From Garcia nutans (lineage: Eukaryota > Streptophyta > Magnoliopsida > Malpighiales > Euphorbiaceae), in NCBI GenBank assembly GCA_947685225.1, contig CANTUV010000009.1:7812001-7876000 (forward strand): a stretch of DNA of 64,000 nt, written 5' to 3'. The translations under genes were made by a program, and so were the position numbers. This document shows positions 22,444-33,699 of this stretch, piece by piece (the stretch's first letter is position 1; each line of letters starts with the position of its first letter). The notes beneath the pieces are model-generated. The model was given only the letters and a program-made list of their open reading frames with translations. It was not told where the DNA came from and did not search any database.

Positions 22444-23931
22444 TTAGATGATACCTGATTTCCATCGTTCCCATGTATGATGTGTAGGGCTGCTTCCTCC
22501 CATAATGTAATTGGAGCCCATGTGTGAGAGGATGAACAACATGCAACTTTGAAATGTGACCAATGTATTGAAAAACCTAGGTAGCATCCTTGGAAGAGAA
22601 ATTGTCCAAAAAGAACATGTGAGGGTTGTCTTAGCTTGATTCTCTAATGCTATAGGGACGTGGTAAGAACCTTTTTCATTTTGCAACATGGTTATATATG
22701 GTTTTTGCTCGTTCTCACCACTAAGAGTGGGAGAGATGATAATTTGTTGCATACTATACTCCCCAACCAAAACATCTTTCAAAATTCTTGGGGAATTTTT
22801 AAGTTCAACCAAGTTTGGTTGAACTACTTCTTCATCCTCTTTAGCAATTTGAAGCTTCCCCTCAACAATCTCATTATTTAATAGTAAATTGCTCTCCTCA
22901 ATTTCTAAATTGGAAAAATTAGGCTCTACTTCTAAGGTCATGGCCACCTCAAGCTTATCTTCACTATCTTCACTATAGGGCATGTCATAAAGTTTAGAAA
23001 GTTGCATACCTTGTTTCTCTTCATTCAGCCTGCTTGGGAATGGGATTGGTGGCATACAAGGATTTAGAGGTTCATGCAATTTTGTTGAAGTTAATGCTTC
23101 CAAATTCTCCTCCTCCTTTGATTGAATTAACTCCTCTATGTATGGTTGTATTTGCTCACTATCTTTTTCTTGATTAGTTCCTGCATCAAAGGAATCACAA
23201 AAACTGTTATATATCACCTGTTCACTCCTCAAATTTGTGATTACCTTGACTTGCTCCAGTTGGCTAGGAAATTCTTCTTCTTGGTTTGCTTGGAGTTGAT
23301 GTGCCAATTGCCCAACTTGAGCTTCCACCCTCTTCAATGATTCTTCCAAAGAATCAAACCTCTCATTGCTCCCTTCCTGATTTTGTGTGCTAATTTGAAG
23401 GTAAGCATTCAAATCATCTTCCACTGTGGATTTGTTACATTGATCCTGATTTTGTGCACTAATTTGAATGAAGGCATTCAAACTGTCTTCCAAAGTGGGT
23501 TCCTTAAGTCGATCTTGATTTTGTGCGCTAGTTTGAATGAAGGCATTCAAACTATCCTCCAATGTGGGTTTCTTAAGGTGATCTTGATTTTGTGCGCTAG
23601 TTTGAATGAAGGCATTCAAACTATCCTCCAATGTGGGTTTCTTAAGGTGATCTTGATTTGAATATTGTTCTTGAGAGTAAGGATTTCTTTGGTAAGATTG
23701 AAAAAAATTTTGAGGTGGAATTTGCTGTTGATTTTCCCAAGAAAAATTTGGGTGGCTTCCCCAGCTTGAATTATAAGGTCTGGGATATGGGTCATTTCCA
23801 CCCATTTGCTGGAAACTTTCATAGGCATATTCTTCCTCTTGCCTCTCTTGGTATTGTCCATAACCAAATGAACACATGTTTGCGCTATGTCCTGCAATGC
23901 AACATGCAGAACATACTTCACGAGTAGGCAT
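22444..23931 (-). CDS. Athila-type gag remnant with zinc knuckle and 23-residue repeats
   Basis: 495 codons open on the minus strand; the natural start may be about 130 bases further upstream (near 24046), but a TAA at about 23974 intervenes. Near the N-terminus is a zinc knuckle Cys-x2-Cys-x4-His-x4-Cys (about residues 8-21). It is followed by a Gln/Pro/Tyr-rich stretch with His-Pro-Asn-Phe-Ser-Trp, typical of Athila gag. Then come four repeats of about 23 residues, a leucine-rich coiled-coil-like segment, and a Met-Pro-Pro-Ile-Pro-Phe-Pro motif. The capsid-like gag domain that normally precedes the knuckle is absent, and no protease follows. It would bind RNA if expressed. Copy B is broken by frameshifts. 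Confidence 0.7.
   Translation of the reverse strand: MPTREVCSACCIAGHSANMCSFGYGQYQERQEEEYAYESFQQMGGNDPYPRPYNSSWGSHPNFSWENQQQIPPQNFFQSYQRNPYSQEQYSNQDHLKKPTLEDSLNAFIQTSAQNQDHLKKPTLEDSLNAFIQTSAQNQDRLKEPTLEDSLNAFIQISAQNQDQCNKSTVEDDLNAYLQISTQNQEGSNERFDSLEESLKRVEAQVGQLAHQLQANQEEEFPSQLEQVKVITNLRSEQVIYNSFCDSFDAGTNQEKDSEQIQPYIEELIQSKEEENLEALTSTKLHEPLNPCMPPIPFPSRLNEEKQGMQLSKLYDMPYSEDSEDKLEVAMTLEVEPNFSNLEIEESNLLLNNEIVEGKLQIAKEDEEVVQPNLVELKNSPRILKDVLVGEYSMQQIIISPTLSGENEQKPYITMLQNEKGSYHVPIALENQAKTTLTCSFWTISLPRMLPRFFNTLVTFQSCMLFILSHMGSNYIMGGSSPTHHTWERWKSGII
23392..23660 (-). repeat. 69-bp tandem repeat in the Athila-like gag
   Basis: Four in-frame units of about 69 bp encode Leu-Lys-Lys-Pro-Thr-Leu-Glu-Asp-Ser-Leu-Asn-Ala-Phe-Ile-Gln and a Gln/Asn tail. 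The two upstream units (right) are almost identical and the last is the most diverged. Copy B has the same array at about 55280-55555. Confidence 0.85.
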
Positions 23932-24191
23932 AGGTGTTCTTCCTCTTGCATTTAGTATCTTAAGTTGGTTCGTTAATTATGCTAATTGCCATGCCATTTC
24001 AGAGTCAGGGTTATCATCATAAACCCATACGTACCTTGAAAACTGCATATTTACAAAAGGCACTTAGCAACTTAAAGAAAACAACAAACAATTAAATTAA
24101 AAGAAAATCAAACAAAACAAACAAACAATTCAAAGAAAAACAAACAAACAATTAAATAAAAAAAATCAAACTATCACTACTTAAACAGCCT

Positions 24192-24209
24192 TCCTCGGCA
24201 GCGATGCCA
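24192..24209 (-). promoter_or_regulatory. tRNA primer binding site, Athila-like copy A
   Basis: The minus strand reads TGGCATCGCTGCCGAGGA, six bases from the right LTR. It resembles the tRNA-Asp primer site used by Athila elements, with a few mismatches. Copy B (56077-56094) is closer to it. Confidence 0.7.
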
Positions 24210-24215
24210 AAAACT

Positions 24216-25192
24216 TGTTGCGCTCGAATTAAGTACTACTACAAGTGTCACTCTCAAGTATATGAGGTAGTTGTAGCAAAGGTGATCGCCCCAAGGTCGT
24301 TTCCCCAAGAAGGTGTGGTTCGTAATAACTTGATTGACAAATTATTTAAATGCAGAGGTTTGTTGTGTTGGGATGGTGCGAGAATAATTTAAACCTAAGA
24401 TTAAGGAGTGTAGGGTTGATGTGTGTGATGGTTGTACAAGATCTAATCGATTCTTGGGAAGGTGCCTAGGGTTATAGGTCCATTCAATCAAAGCTCAATT
24501 CTCAATTATCCATTAACATAACCTTGTAATTAATTTGTTCCTTAAGGTTAATTAGTCAATTACCAATTCATTAGTTCTCACATTCATGAATTAACAATGA
24601 CCAATTTTTTACATTACCAAATTAATAAAACCCTAGAACTTATATTTCTAATTCATTCATAGGGTGGTCGATTATATAGTTCTGATATCGGATTTCACCT
24701 CTCGGTCCGTCATCCAATATTCAAAGATTAATAGGTAGCTAATCTATCAACCTTGCATACAATCCAATGCAATCAACCAACAACAAGGGACATCAATGGA
24801 AATATCAAATCAAGACATTCAATTAAATATACTACAAACCCTAGGCATGGGTATTTAGCTCAACATCATCAATTTAAAACAACCATTCAACTCAATAAAA
24901 ATCAAATTGTGTATATCCAAATTGTTCTAGGAACCACCTCCAATTTCCCTCTTCTTCTCTTTTTTAATTCATTCAAAACTCAACCCATGCCTTCCAACTC
25001 ACACCACTCTCCCTTATTCCCCACATTCTCTTTATTTAATATTACTTTTGGCAAAAATAATACCCTTGTTCCCCACTTTGTCCACACCTAGTGCAAGAGA
25101 ATTCAACATTTAATATGTGACATGGCCAAGCCATGAGTGGCTTGGCCATGTCTCTCATCTTTCTTTGGGACACGGCCAAGACAATGAGACAT
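24216..25192 (-). mobile_element. Athila-like right LTR, copy A, truncated
   Basis: It starts TGTTGCGCTC and follows the left LTR, but lacks an internal segment of about 490 bases between 24907 and 24908 (present at 20040-20470 in the left LTR). It is cut after GAGACAT by the Tekay-family LTR beginning at 25193. The last part of the LTR is missing. Confidence 0.85.
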
Positions 25193-27120
25193 TGTAATAT
25201 CCTCATTTATGCCCTAGAAGTTTTGCATATTGTTGTTGTTGTTATTGTTATATATTGGATTGAATATATGTGTTAAATTGTAAGAGAAAAGAAATTGAGA
25301 AGAGAAAGTATATGTATATGTATTTTGGGAAGAAATAGGGTTTAGAGACAAATTTATATGTTGTGTATATGTTAATATATATGACATATAAAGTGGTCAA
25401 AAGGCTTGGTCAATGCAAGAGAAGATATTTATTTAAGATTGGTAAATTACTTAATTGGGCACATATAGGACAAAAAGATAATTATGTGAATAAGGGCACT
25501 TTGGTAATTGCTTGGATAAAATCACATGGTGAATATTTAAAGAAGGTTTGACTTGTGTTTTCTTCATCATTTCTTCTTCTTCTTCTTGTTGATGGCAGGC
25601 CCTCCATAGCCAAAGAGAAAGAAAGAGACAAGTGATGGTTTTGATGATTTCAAGCTTAAATTGAAGAAAGATTAAGTGTTCAAGTGTTGATTTAAGAAGT
25701 TTTTAACTAAGGTAAGATCTTTTCTCTAATTTCTTCAATTCTTTTGAAGTGGTATGATTAAGTTGCTTATGGTATGATTGTAAGTATTGATTTTGCTTGA
25801 TAGATGAGAAGTTGGGTTGGTGTTGGTGATGGAAGAGTAAGATTGGTGTTTAGTGAAATTGTTTCTGTTTTAGGATTAGTAAAGGCTGTGACTTGTATGA
25901 TTTTTAATTAATTTTAGAAAAATGTTCTTGAAGTGAATTTTTGATATGTTGTGCCTCTATGAGTCTAGAATGACTGAAAAATATGTTGATTCGATTTTGG
26001 ATAGGTTATGAGTTTAGAAAGATTATTTTTATTAGACCTGTTCCAGCAGGTACCTTAACTGAGACAGCTCTATTTCGGAATTTTTAATAAAATGTAGAAA
26101 AATTATATTCAATTGAATTTTGGATATATTGTTGCTTAGTGAGTCTAGTATTTGAGAAAAATAATTTGGAACCACGTTGATTGAATTTGATTTATGGAAT
26201 TCACAAAGTTCAGAACTGCTGCCAGGATGCAGGGCAATTGGGGCAGTCTGGTTAGGTGAACTATTTGACCAAGATTTTGTGTTCAGTTTGATCTGAAATT
26301 TTAAAGGGATGATTTTAAGATACAAAACTAAATTCTGTAAAAATTTTAGAATTTTTAGTCAAGTAGATTATTTTATACAAATTTTCAAAATAAGGATAAA
26401 ATGGAGTTTAAAAACCAGAATGTACTATTTATGGTTAGGGTTTTAATTCTTTGTTCTTCTTGCATTGCTTTGGTTCTCCAAAGGTAGGTTGGTCCTTAAA
26501 CCTAACCCTAAACACTTTAAATACACTTGAATCAATGAATGTTATAATCAATTGTTCTTTGCCCTAATTGCATTGTTGAGATTGAGCAATGTTATGTTAT
26601 GCATTGTGAATGGTAATGTGTTTCATGAGTAATGTGGAATGAAATGTTGATATTTATGAATGATGCTATGTGAGATATAATGTGATCATGGATGAGATAT
26701 ATATATATACTTGAATAATGAGATGTTATATTGTGAAATGAAATGTGAAGCCATTGTTATTGGCTAAGATGATGTAATTGAAAGAAAGAAGGCATGTTTG
26801 CCTAAATGTGATGAGAATTGAGAATGGAAATGAATTGTTTGTTTAATATGTTATTCAGTTTCAGAGTTCTGGATTTGGGTGGCATGCCTAAGAAATGATG
26901 AAAGGTAACAGTCTTGCCGGGTTGAGGACCTCCTCATAGGTGTTGAGTTGATGGTCCAAGAGACTGGGTCTGTTACATTATGAGAATTGTGAATATGAGA
27001 TATATGATTGTAACAGTCTTGCCGGGTTGAGGATCTCCTCAAATGTGTTGAGTTGATGGTCCAAGAGACTGGGTCTGTTACACTAGGAGAATTGTGACTA
27101 TGAACCAAAGCAGTAACTCT
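25193..27120 (+). mobile_element. Truncated Tekay-family LTR
   Basis: It begins TGTAATATCCTCATTTATGCCC, as the LTR of the full Tekay element does when read in its own orientation, and follows it for about 1.9 kb. It contains the duplicated block (GTAACAGTCTTGCCGGGTTGAGG ... GACTGGGTCTGTTAC) at about 26905-27082. It stops at AGCAGTAACTCT, where the sequence changes to Tat gag, so about 0.7 kb of its end is gone, along with the end of the Athila LTR and part of gag. A small internal deletion is present near 27085. This copy is in plus orientation, opposite to the full element. Confidence 0.88.
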
Positions 27121-27837
27121 CTCATTCGATCTTTGCCTAATGGACTCCACTTCCATTAAGTTAACTTCCATCTCGACATTATATCCATATTGTTGGATGA
27201 AGGCTTTGTAAAGCAGATCCCAACTCTTTTGCCTTCCATCATCTAAGGTATTGAACCAATTTTGGACAACAGGGTCCAATGAGAGCATAAAGTACCTTAG
27301 AGTTTGAGCCTTAGTAGCTCGAGCAGACTACATGGCAGTGATATACTGCTTCACATGGAGATGAGGATTTCTGGTTCCATCAAACTTTGTGAAAGATGGC
27401 ATCTTCAACTTGTACGGAACTTCTTCATCTAGCTTAAATTATTTGTCAACTTCGGACATTTCCTCGATTTTCAGCTTCTTCTCAAATTTCTTTTCCAAAT
27501 TAGCAATCACCTTTTCAACATCAGAAGTTTCAATCTTCTCCATAGTTGAGCTTTTAACACTCTTCGGTTCTTTCTTCTTGTCTTGAGCATCTTGGTAGTA
27601 TTGATTCCAATCATCAATATCATCAATGATCACCTTTTCATCATCAAAAACCACTTCACCAACTTTGGTCTTCCCTTTGTCCTTTGGCTTCTTAGTGTTA
27701 GCAGATGCCTCGGCATGATTTTCTAAGATTGCAGTCAATTGGTTCTTCATGGTCTTAGCTAGGGCCTCTTTTATTTCTTCCATTTTGGCATTGAGGGCTT
27801 CATCCACCATTCTTTGAATTTGTTCGGGATCCATCAT
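27121..27837 (-). pseudogene. Tat gag N-terminal part, copy A
   Basis: Minus strand, start at the Met-Met-Asp pair (27835-27837) as in copy B. It has a Glu/Lys-rich helical N-terminus, an acidic Asp-Asp-Trp-Asn-Gln-Tyr-Tyr segment, a coiled-coil-like Lys/Glu stretch, then the retrotransposon gag domain beginning Pro-Ser-Phe and His-Leu-His-Val-Lys-Gln-Tyr. A TAG at 27328-27330 interrupts it where Trp is usual and is shared with copy B. The reading frame is cut at 27121 by the truncated Tekay-family LTR, in the middle of the gag domain. Capsid-like gag would package the element RNA. Confidence 0.8.
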
Positions 27838-28998
27838 TTTTGGTGAGCAAGTGATTAAGTCATTGCTAGATACTTCATCTCCGACATAGGTCGGATTGTC
27901 GTAAGCCTTTGAACTGTAGTAATCCAGGGCTGTGAGCCAGAAAGGATTAATGAGATGCAAATGTATGCATGTATGCATGTATGCACAAACAATAGACAAA
28001 CAAGGATATTTAGGATGTTCCTTCTAACCTTATAACATCCACACACGAATGGCGAGTCTCTTTTCCTAGGTATATAGTTAACAAAATACCAACATGGGGT
28101 ATCTTGTTTTCGAATAATTCCCTCGGATGTTTTAACCAATAGTTATATTTTCAAAAATGGAAATTAGTTTATAATAATTCCCATTAATTGGGTTTTAATC
28201 CATTTGACCAACTATAGTAGCTTTAATGCTACATTGGATTAAAACTAAATTAAGAGGTTTATTATAGATAGATTTCTCACTTGAAAAAAGTAACTAATGG
28301 TTCATGCCAAAAACAAGCCCATGATTGATTATTCTCAGTATAAACTAGGCTCACAATTGATTTTTGGTATTTCTTAATTGACCTAAATAATTTGCAAGCT
28401 CTTTGTAAGAAAAGGTTGGATAAAAACAATTTTTTTTCTAAGCCCATTGTAAAAAGATTTTAGGAAAAATGGATTTTGGGCTTAGTATTTGGGCCATGAG
28501 CAAAAGAATTTTTGATTTATTTTTAGAAAGGTCTTATGTCCAAAGACCATCTTGGAAAATTTTGAAAATAGCTTTGGTCTTTTGGATTTTAAAGAAAAAT
28601 TTATTTTGAGTTTACAATATACTTAGGTCATATTAGAAAAAGAACAAACCAAATAAGCCATGATTGAAGCCAAGATAAATTAACCATAGTCAAACAACAT
28701 GCATTTGGGGTAAAAAATAAGGAAAGTAACTAGGCCAATTACATGAGCTTTAGTCTTTGGGTAAAAAGGCTTAGGTTCCCATAGCAAGTATATACCAAAT
28801 GGTACAAGGCTATGAGTGGTTATGCCATGCTCAATCTCCATACCTTGAGTGAAAGTATGGTATCCCTTACATAACACAACACGAGTAACATGGGTGTCCT
28901 AACTCATGCGCACGATGCAATCGAAGATGATGTAATGGATAATATCATTATAAGAAATAATAGAATAATAAAAAGACCAACGGAATCAACTTCTCTTA
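27838..28998 (-). other. Tat leader between primer site and gag, copy A
   Basis: Untranslated leader of about 1.16 kb, AT-rich, with a short ATGCATGT repeat near 27960-27985. It is almost the same as 58780-59932 and, inverted, 40232-41400. Short open frames here have no recognisable product. Confidence 0.7.
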
Positions 28999-29016
28999 TC
29001 CCCAGTGGAGTCGCCA
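28999..29016 (-). promoter_or_regulatory. tRNA primer binding site, Tat copy A
   Basis: The minus strand reads TGGCGACTCCACTGGGGA, one base from the LTR. It resembles the tRNA-Arg-type primer site reported for Ogre/Tat elements. Confidence 0.75.
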
Positions 29017-29017
29017 C

Positions 29018-31277
29018 TGTGAGTGGGGATTTTTGCCCACACTCTCGGGGGAATGGTTCTTGCGTCTTCGGCACTGTTTAGGCTTGGGGCCTTAGAGAAC
29101 ACGAACTTAAGTTCAAAGAAAATGGAGTCGCCACCCGGACAGGCCAGGAAAAAGAAAGGGGTGGATGACTCGATTCCTAAGGAATCCCTAACCCCCTAAT
29201 GGGTTTGGAAAGTTGGGTACGTGTGGGGAAGGTGAGAAATGGCCCAGCACCCCCACAACACTCGGTTCATTGGATCCGGCCTCCTTTACAGGTCTTAATA
29301 TTATAAAATTCTCAAATATAACAATATTATCCATATTACACACAATAATTAAGATAAAGCATCGATATATTGAAAATAAAAAATAATGTCCAAGCAAAAC
29401 AAATAAATGGACACCCATCTGAAGATGAAAACATGACCTTACATCCCATGCCTAAATAGGACACCCACCGAAAGGTAGAGACATGTCCTTTACATTAGTT
29501 CTAAAATAGAAAAGCAATTTAAATTACATGATCTTTAACTATTGAGGTACCCAACTAGTGGAAACATACCTCTTACAACATTTTGAAATCTAAATAAATT
29601 GATAAAAGTTAATAACCATTCATCATGAATAAATCATTCATCAAAGGTATTAAACATCAATAGAAAGTAAACATCCATCCATGATAAATTAAATAAACCA
29701 GGCATTGAACTTAAATAAATTAAAGCATATAAAATAAATCAAAGCATAATCAAATATAAAATTGAATAAGGCAAATAAAGATTCAAATTAGGGCTTCTGT
29801 TTCTATTTAAGATTCTTTATTCCATGTGTTTAGGGTTTTAGAATTTTATGGGTTTAAGCTACTGTGATTTTAAGAGAATTAAAATGAATTAAAGTTTTAT
29901 GATTCAAGAAGTTGGTAAAATTCTTTGATTAACCAAACTAGGTTTTGTGATGTAAAATCATGAAATTAGAGTTTGGGCTCTTCAAAATATTTAGATTATG
30001 ACTATTAGCTACTGAATTATGTTTTTAAGATTACTATGTAAAATTATGACATTTATGTTTATATGGTTTTTTAAAGTTTTAAAGGATTAGGGTTTAGAAA
30101 AAATTAGGGTTTAAGGTTTTAAGGGGATTAGGGTTCACTGTTTTGAGTTTTGAAATTGAATTTGGGTTTTATAATTTTTGATTTGGGGTTTCGGGGAATG
30201 AATTAGTTTTTAGAATTTGGAAAATCAATTGATAATCTTATGAAGTTTTATGAAAATAAATAAAATGATTTATGGTTTATATAAACAAAAAAGATGTTTT
30301 AGGGTTTGTGGAAAGAAACAGACTCAAACTTAGAATTTTGAAATTTTAGAAATCAAATTAGGGTTTTGAGATTTTGAAGAAACAAAAAGTAATAAATTTA
30401 AGATTTTTGGAAAACAAAGCAACGAATTAAGGTTTTTAAACTTTAGAAAAGGTGAATTAGGGTTCTTAGGTTTTTTGAATTAAAAGAAACAATTAGATGA
30501 TTTAAGTTACTGTGAAGAAATTAGACAATTGATGCATACCTCCGTTTGTTGGTTCTACCAAAAATTTCTTCTTGGATGAACAAAAAACAAAGACAAGCTT
30601 TGCTGCCTTTGAATTGCTTGAATTGTTTTTCTGCTCTCTCAAAAAATCAGATTGATTCAAAGCCTTCCTACTCAGTTTCAGTCTCAATTTTTCTCCAAAT
30701 TTTCGTCCCAATTTCTTCCTTTTTTCCTCAGATCTCTTTTTTTTTCCTCCTCAGTTTCGGTCTCCACTTTTCTCCCAATTTTTGTCCCAAATTTTGATCA
30801 ATTTTCTCCCACTTTTTTGTGTTGTTTAGTCCTTATTTATAGAAGAATTTTATGTATAATTCTAGTTATTTACGGAAGATAATATTGATTAAGAAAAGGA
30901 AACCGAAACCTAATTGCATTAGGTTTCGAAAAATTTTGAATTGGAAAAATTTTGCTGGCGAAAAAAAACTGCTGCGAGAAAAATGTGTTGGCGAAAAAGC
31001 TGCCGCAGTTGGCTGCGGCAGCAGCGGGCGAATTGGCCAGCAGGCCATTTCACCCGCAGAAATAAACTGCGGGCGAAATGGTCCGCACTGATTTTCGGAA
31101 CGAAAAAATCGTCGCCGATTTTTCCGTCGCCAATTTTTATTTTTCTGTTTATTATTATTTTTTATTAATAAAAATTAAATACTAAAGTAAAAATTATTTA
31201 ATTAAGATAACACAAAATTTATTTTGGACTAATTAAAATATATTGGACCGGATTGGATAAAAAATTAAGGGTATACA
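29018..31277 (-). mobile_element. Tat 5' LTR, copy A, 2260 bp
   Basis: It starts TGTGAGTGGG beside the primer site and ends GGTATACA. On the minus strand a TATA box CTATAAATAA lies at 30833-30842, so U3 is about 435 bp. U3 holds a cluster of CpG-rich hairpins (30904-31080). Towards U5 lies the conserved short open frame (about 29188-29418, minus strand) found in every LTR copy here. Confidence 0.9.
30904..31080. repeat. Three hairpins in the U3 of the Tat LTR
   Basis: 30904-30928: perfect 11-bp arms CGAAACCTAAT with a 3-base loop. 30999-31022: 9-bp arms GCTGCCGCA / TGCGGCAGC. 31046-31080: 14-bp arms CATTTCACCCGCAG with one mismatch. They lie upstream of the TATA box and are far richer in GC and CpG than the surrounding LTR. 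Equivalents are at about 6020-6245, 38225-38490 and 61845-62070. Confidence 0.85.
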
Positions 31278-31686
31278 GTTTCCTTGATTTCTATTTCCCA
31301 TTTAGAGTTTTTATTTTCCAAGATTTATCATTATTATTGTTTTTCAAGATTTACTATTTCTTATTAATTGGCAATTATTAAATTGCACGTGCCTTGGAGC
31401 GGGGTGTTACATATAATGGCTAGAGCTAGGATCCCCTTTGATTGGAATTTTTTAGTTGTAATTTTAATTACCCCTTTTTTTTATTTCCTCCATTTACTTG
31501 CTTTAAATGGATGCCACAACTATGTGTTGCTCATGCACAATTATAATTTTCATTCATCTTTATTAAATGTCATCATAAAAGTCTTTTTCATAAAAGGTTA
31601 AAATTTCATTAAAGGGAAATCAAATTTTACTTAACTTGAAAACCTAGTCTAGCACCCATCGTGATTGGTTCAAGACTAGTGCATTT
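31278..31686. other. Duplicated flank right of the Tat 5' LTR, copy A
   Basis: It is nearly identical to 62261-62660. The part up to about 31412 ends GGAGCGGGGTGTTACA, which looks like the tail of a Tekay-type LTR into which the Tat element may have inserted. The rest is AT-rich. The similarity between the two flanks stops at GACTAGT. Confidence 0.6.
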
Positions 31687-32195
31687 TAGGCTTAAATATA
31701 AATATTAATATATTTTTGTGGAATCAAACTAAATAGGTTTTCCCTTAACTTTTCCTAAAACCAAATAAATTACAATGGCAACTCTTAAATAAAAATGGCT
31801 TTCTAAAGTAAGGCTATCCTTTTCAAAGTAAAAGGCATAATTTCAAAACTCGTGCTTGCCAAACTGAGTAAAGACCATGAGCAGTAGTTTTGTGTCAGTT
31901 CAAGCATTTTGGCTCCTTTATCGGGCTAGGCCGGTACTCGGGTGAGGCCACACAATACCTATCTTTCAAATATGCATGATATAAATAACTAATAGTTGGA
32001 GCTTCTTTCACTTATTTATGGTCTTTTGATTTTGATTAATATTTATTTTTTTGTATATGTGATAGGAGAGCTTACTACTTTTGGAAGTTAATTCATAAAT
32101 AATAATGATAAATAAAGTAAGAGGTTAAATAATTGATTAATTGATTTAAAGTGAGTTTCTCTTTGTGAATTTTCAATTTATAGTGAGTTCACAAA
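31687..32195. other. Unassigned AT-rich segment
   Basis: I see no reading frame or element end that I can support. A stretch around 31780-31960 resembles leader sequence of Gypsy elements (ATGGCAACTCTT, then TTTTGGCTCC and GGGCTAGGCCGG), but this is only an impression. Confidence 0.3.
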
Positions 32196-32400
32196 TCACA
32201 TAGCCACACTTTTAGGGTAGTCCACCCCAATCCTATCTCTATCAAGCAACTTAGTAAAGCAAGAAGGAGGGGTGTCCAAGACATGGTAACTAGGTGGATA
32301 ATATTTTGTAAAATTTTCCAAAGCATCCGCAACATGATTTTCCTCCCTAGAGACATGATAGACCTTCACATTCCAAGTCCATTTTATCATCTCCCAAATG
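32196..32400 (-). pseudogene. RNase H-like C-terminal fragment, LINE-like
   Basis: The minus strand encodes Trp-Asn-Val-Lys-Val-Tyr-His-Val-Ser-Arg-Glu-Glu-Asn-His-Val-Ala-Asp-Ala-Leu, the His/Asp end of a plant RNase H domain as found at the end of non-LTR retrotransposon proteins and related host-like genes. It ends at the stop 32196-32198. Nothing upstream of about 32400 belongs to it; the probable Copia LTR begins about 55 bases beyond. The source class (LINE or other) is uncertain. Confidence 0.5.
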
Positions 32401-32455
32401 TTTTAAGAGAAACACTAAAAGAGGAGATATGCCCATCACCATTAATGAAATTCAC

Positions 32456-33673
32456 TGCTGTCCCAAGATGGCAACCAACAGGGGAGAGGGTGAATTAGTT
32501 GTTTTAAAAAGTGATGGCAAATTAAAAATTAAAATCGAGATAAAAAGAGAATATAGTAGAGAAGAATGAACACAAAAGATTTATAGTGGTTCATAACAAA
32601 TCAATCCTCATCCACTCCCCAACTTCAAGTTGAGAATTTCACTAACTTCGAAGTTTTATAAGCTCAATCCTAACTTGGTGTTTTTACAAGCTCATACCAA
32701 ACTTTACAAGGTTTGGGGATTTTCTCACAACCCAACAAGAGTTTTACCTAAGCTCACTGTAAAACCTACTGTTTCAAAGCTCACACTAAAACTTATACAA
32801 TAGTGTTTAATACTCATACCCAACTCTCAAGAATTACAAATAGAAATTTTGATATAAAGAAAATGAAAGATGTTTAGCTTGGCTATATCCTTGAAAAATG
32901 AAGTTTCATAAGGTATTTCTAGTCTTCAAGTCTTCAAATAGCTATTTAAGGTAGGTACCAACATGTTTGGTCCATGTCTCCAACTCCAATCATTGAGCAG
33001 AGTATTTTCATGGTTGGGCTGCTGAAGGCCAGATCGTAATTCTTTAAGGTCGATCAAAATTCTATTAGTCCTGTTGTAATATTTAATTTTTCTCAAAATG
33101 TTCTTCTAAAAGTTAGTACACGTGGCATCCAATAATTGAGTTGAGAAGTAATGGCTATAATATTTGAATCCCGTTATAATGGTCCAGTTGGTACATAACT
33201 AGTATGGTCAAACTTCTCTTGGTACGATGAAAAATTAAGTGTACCCTAGGCCATGAAACTCTCTGAAAGTTTGTAAGAATTTTTATTCACATGACGGTCT
33301 AGTCATACTATAGTTGGTCCGATCGGACTTTAATTTTCCATCGAGAAAATGAGTGTACTCTGGATTGTAAAAATGTCTGGATGTTTTTCTCCAAAAATTT
33401 GACAGAAGTATGGTCAGACTTCATTGTGGTCCAAGCGGGATATTATTGGTCTAGTGAAATCATGAGAGTACCATTTCCTGTGACCTTCTTTGTGTAAATT
33501 TGATTAAAATCTTAGCCAATGATACAATCAGACTTGTTAAAAGTCTGATCGGGAAATTGGCAATTTCTCCAAATTAATTTCCTACAAAATGTAACTTGAT
33601 GCAATTATTAGTACTATTCAATTTTATTGCCTAAGATCAAAAAGAGTGGATTATGCCAATGTTTTGGCTAACA
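32456..33673 (-). mobile_element. Probable 3' LTR of the Copia element
   Basis: The right end is well supported: GGCTAACA at 33666-33673 (TGTTAGCC in the element's orientation) next to a polypurine tract. The left end near TGCTGTCCC (32456) is a guess. The phrase AGGGGAGAGGGTGAATTAG near it resembles sequence common in plant Copia LTRs. Degenerate repeats with GGTCCGATCGGAC-like cores occupy about 33010-33560. No second LTR of this type is in the window. Confidence 0.5.
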
Positions 33674-33674
33674 A

Positions 33675-33692
33675 TCTCCCCCCTTTTAACTT
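33675..33692 (-). promoter_or_regulatory. Polypurine tract of the Copia element
   Basis: The minus strand reads AAAAGGGGGGAGAT directly before TGTTAGCC. This is the classic position of the plus-strand primer next to the 3' LTR. Confidence 0.65.
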
Positions 33693-33699
33693 TGCCAAT

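Larger units (their letters stand above)
19353..25192 (-). mobile_element. Non-autonomous Athila-like element, copy A, right LTR truncated
   Basis: Left LTR 19353-21153 (3' LTR in its own orientation), internal region 21154-24215, right LTR from 24216, cut at 25192 by a Tekay-family LTR. The target duplication CAAAC is at 19348-19352; its partner is at 57892-57896 beside copy B. The primer site and the gag-like protein are Athila-type. No protease, RT, RNase H or integrase is present, so any movement must have relied on another element. Internal 21194-22440 is AT-rich and without a recognisable gene. Confidence 0.85.

Noticed and set aside
31278..31412. Separate short LTR or MITE ending GGGGTGTTACA
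   Set aside because: Only one end is visible and no second terminus or target duplication was found, so it is described just as a possible LTR tail.
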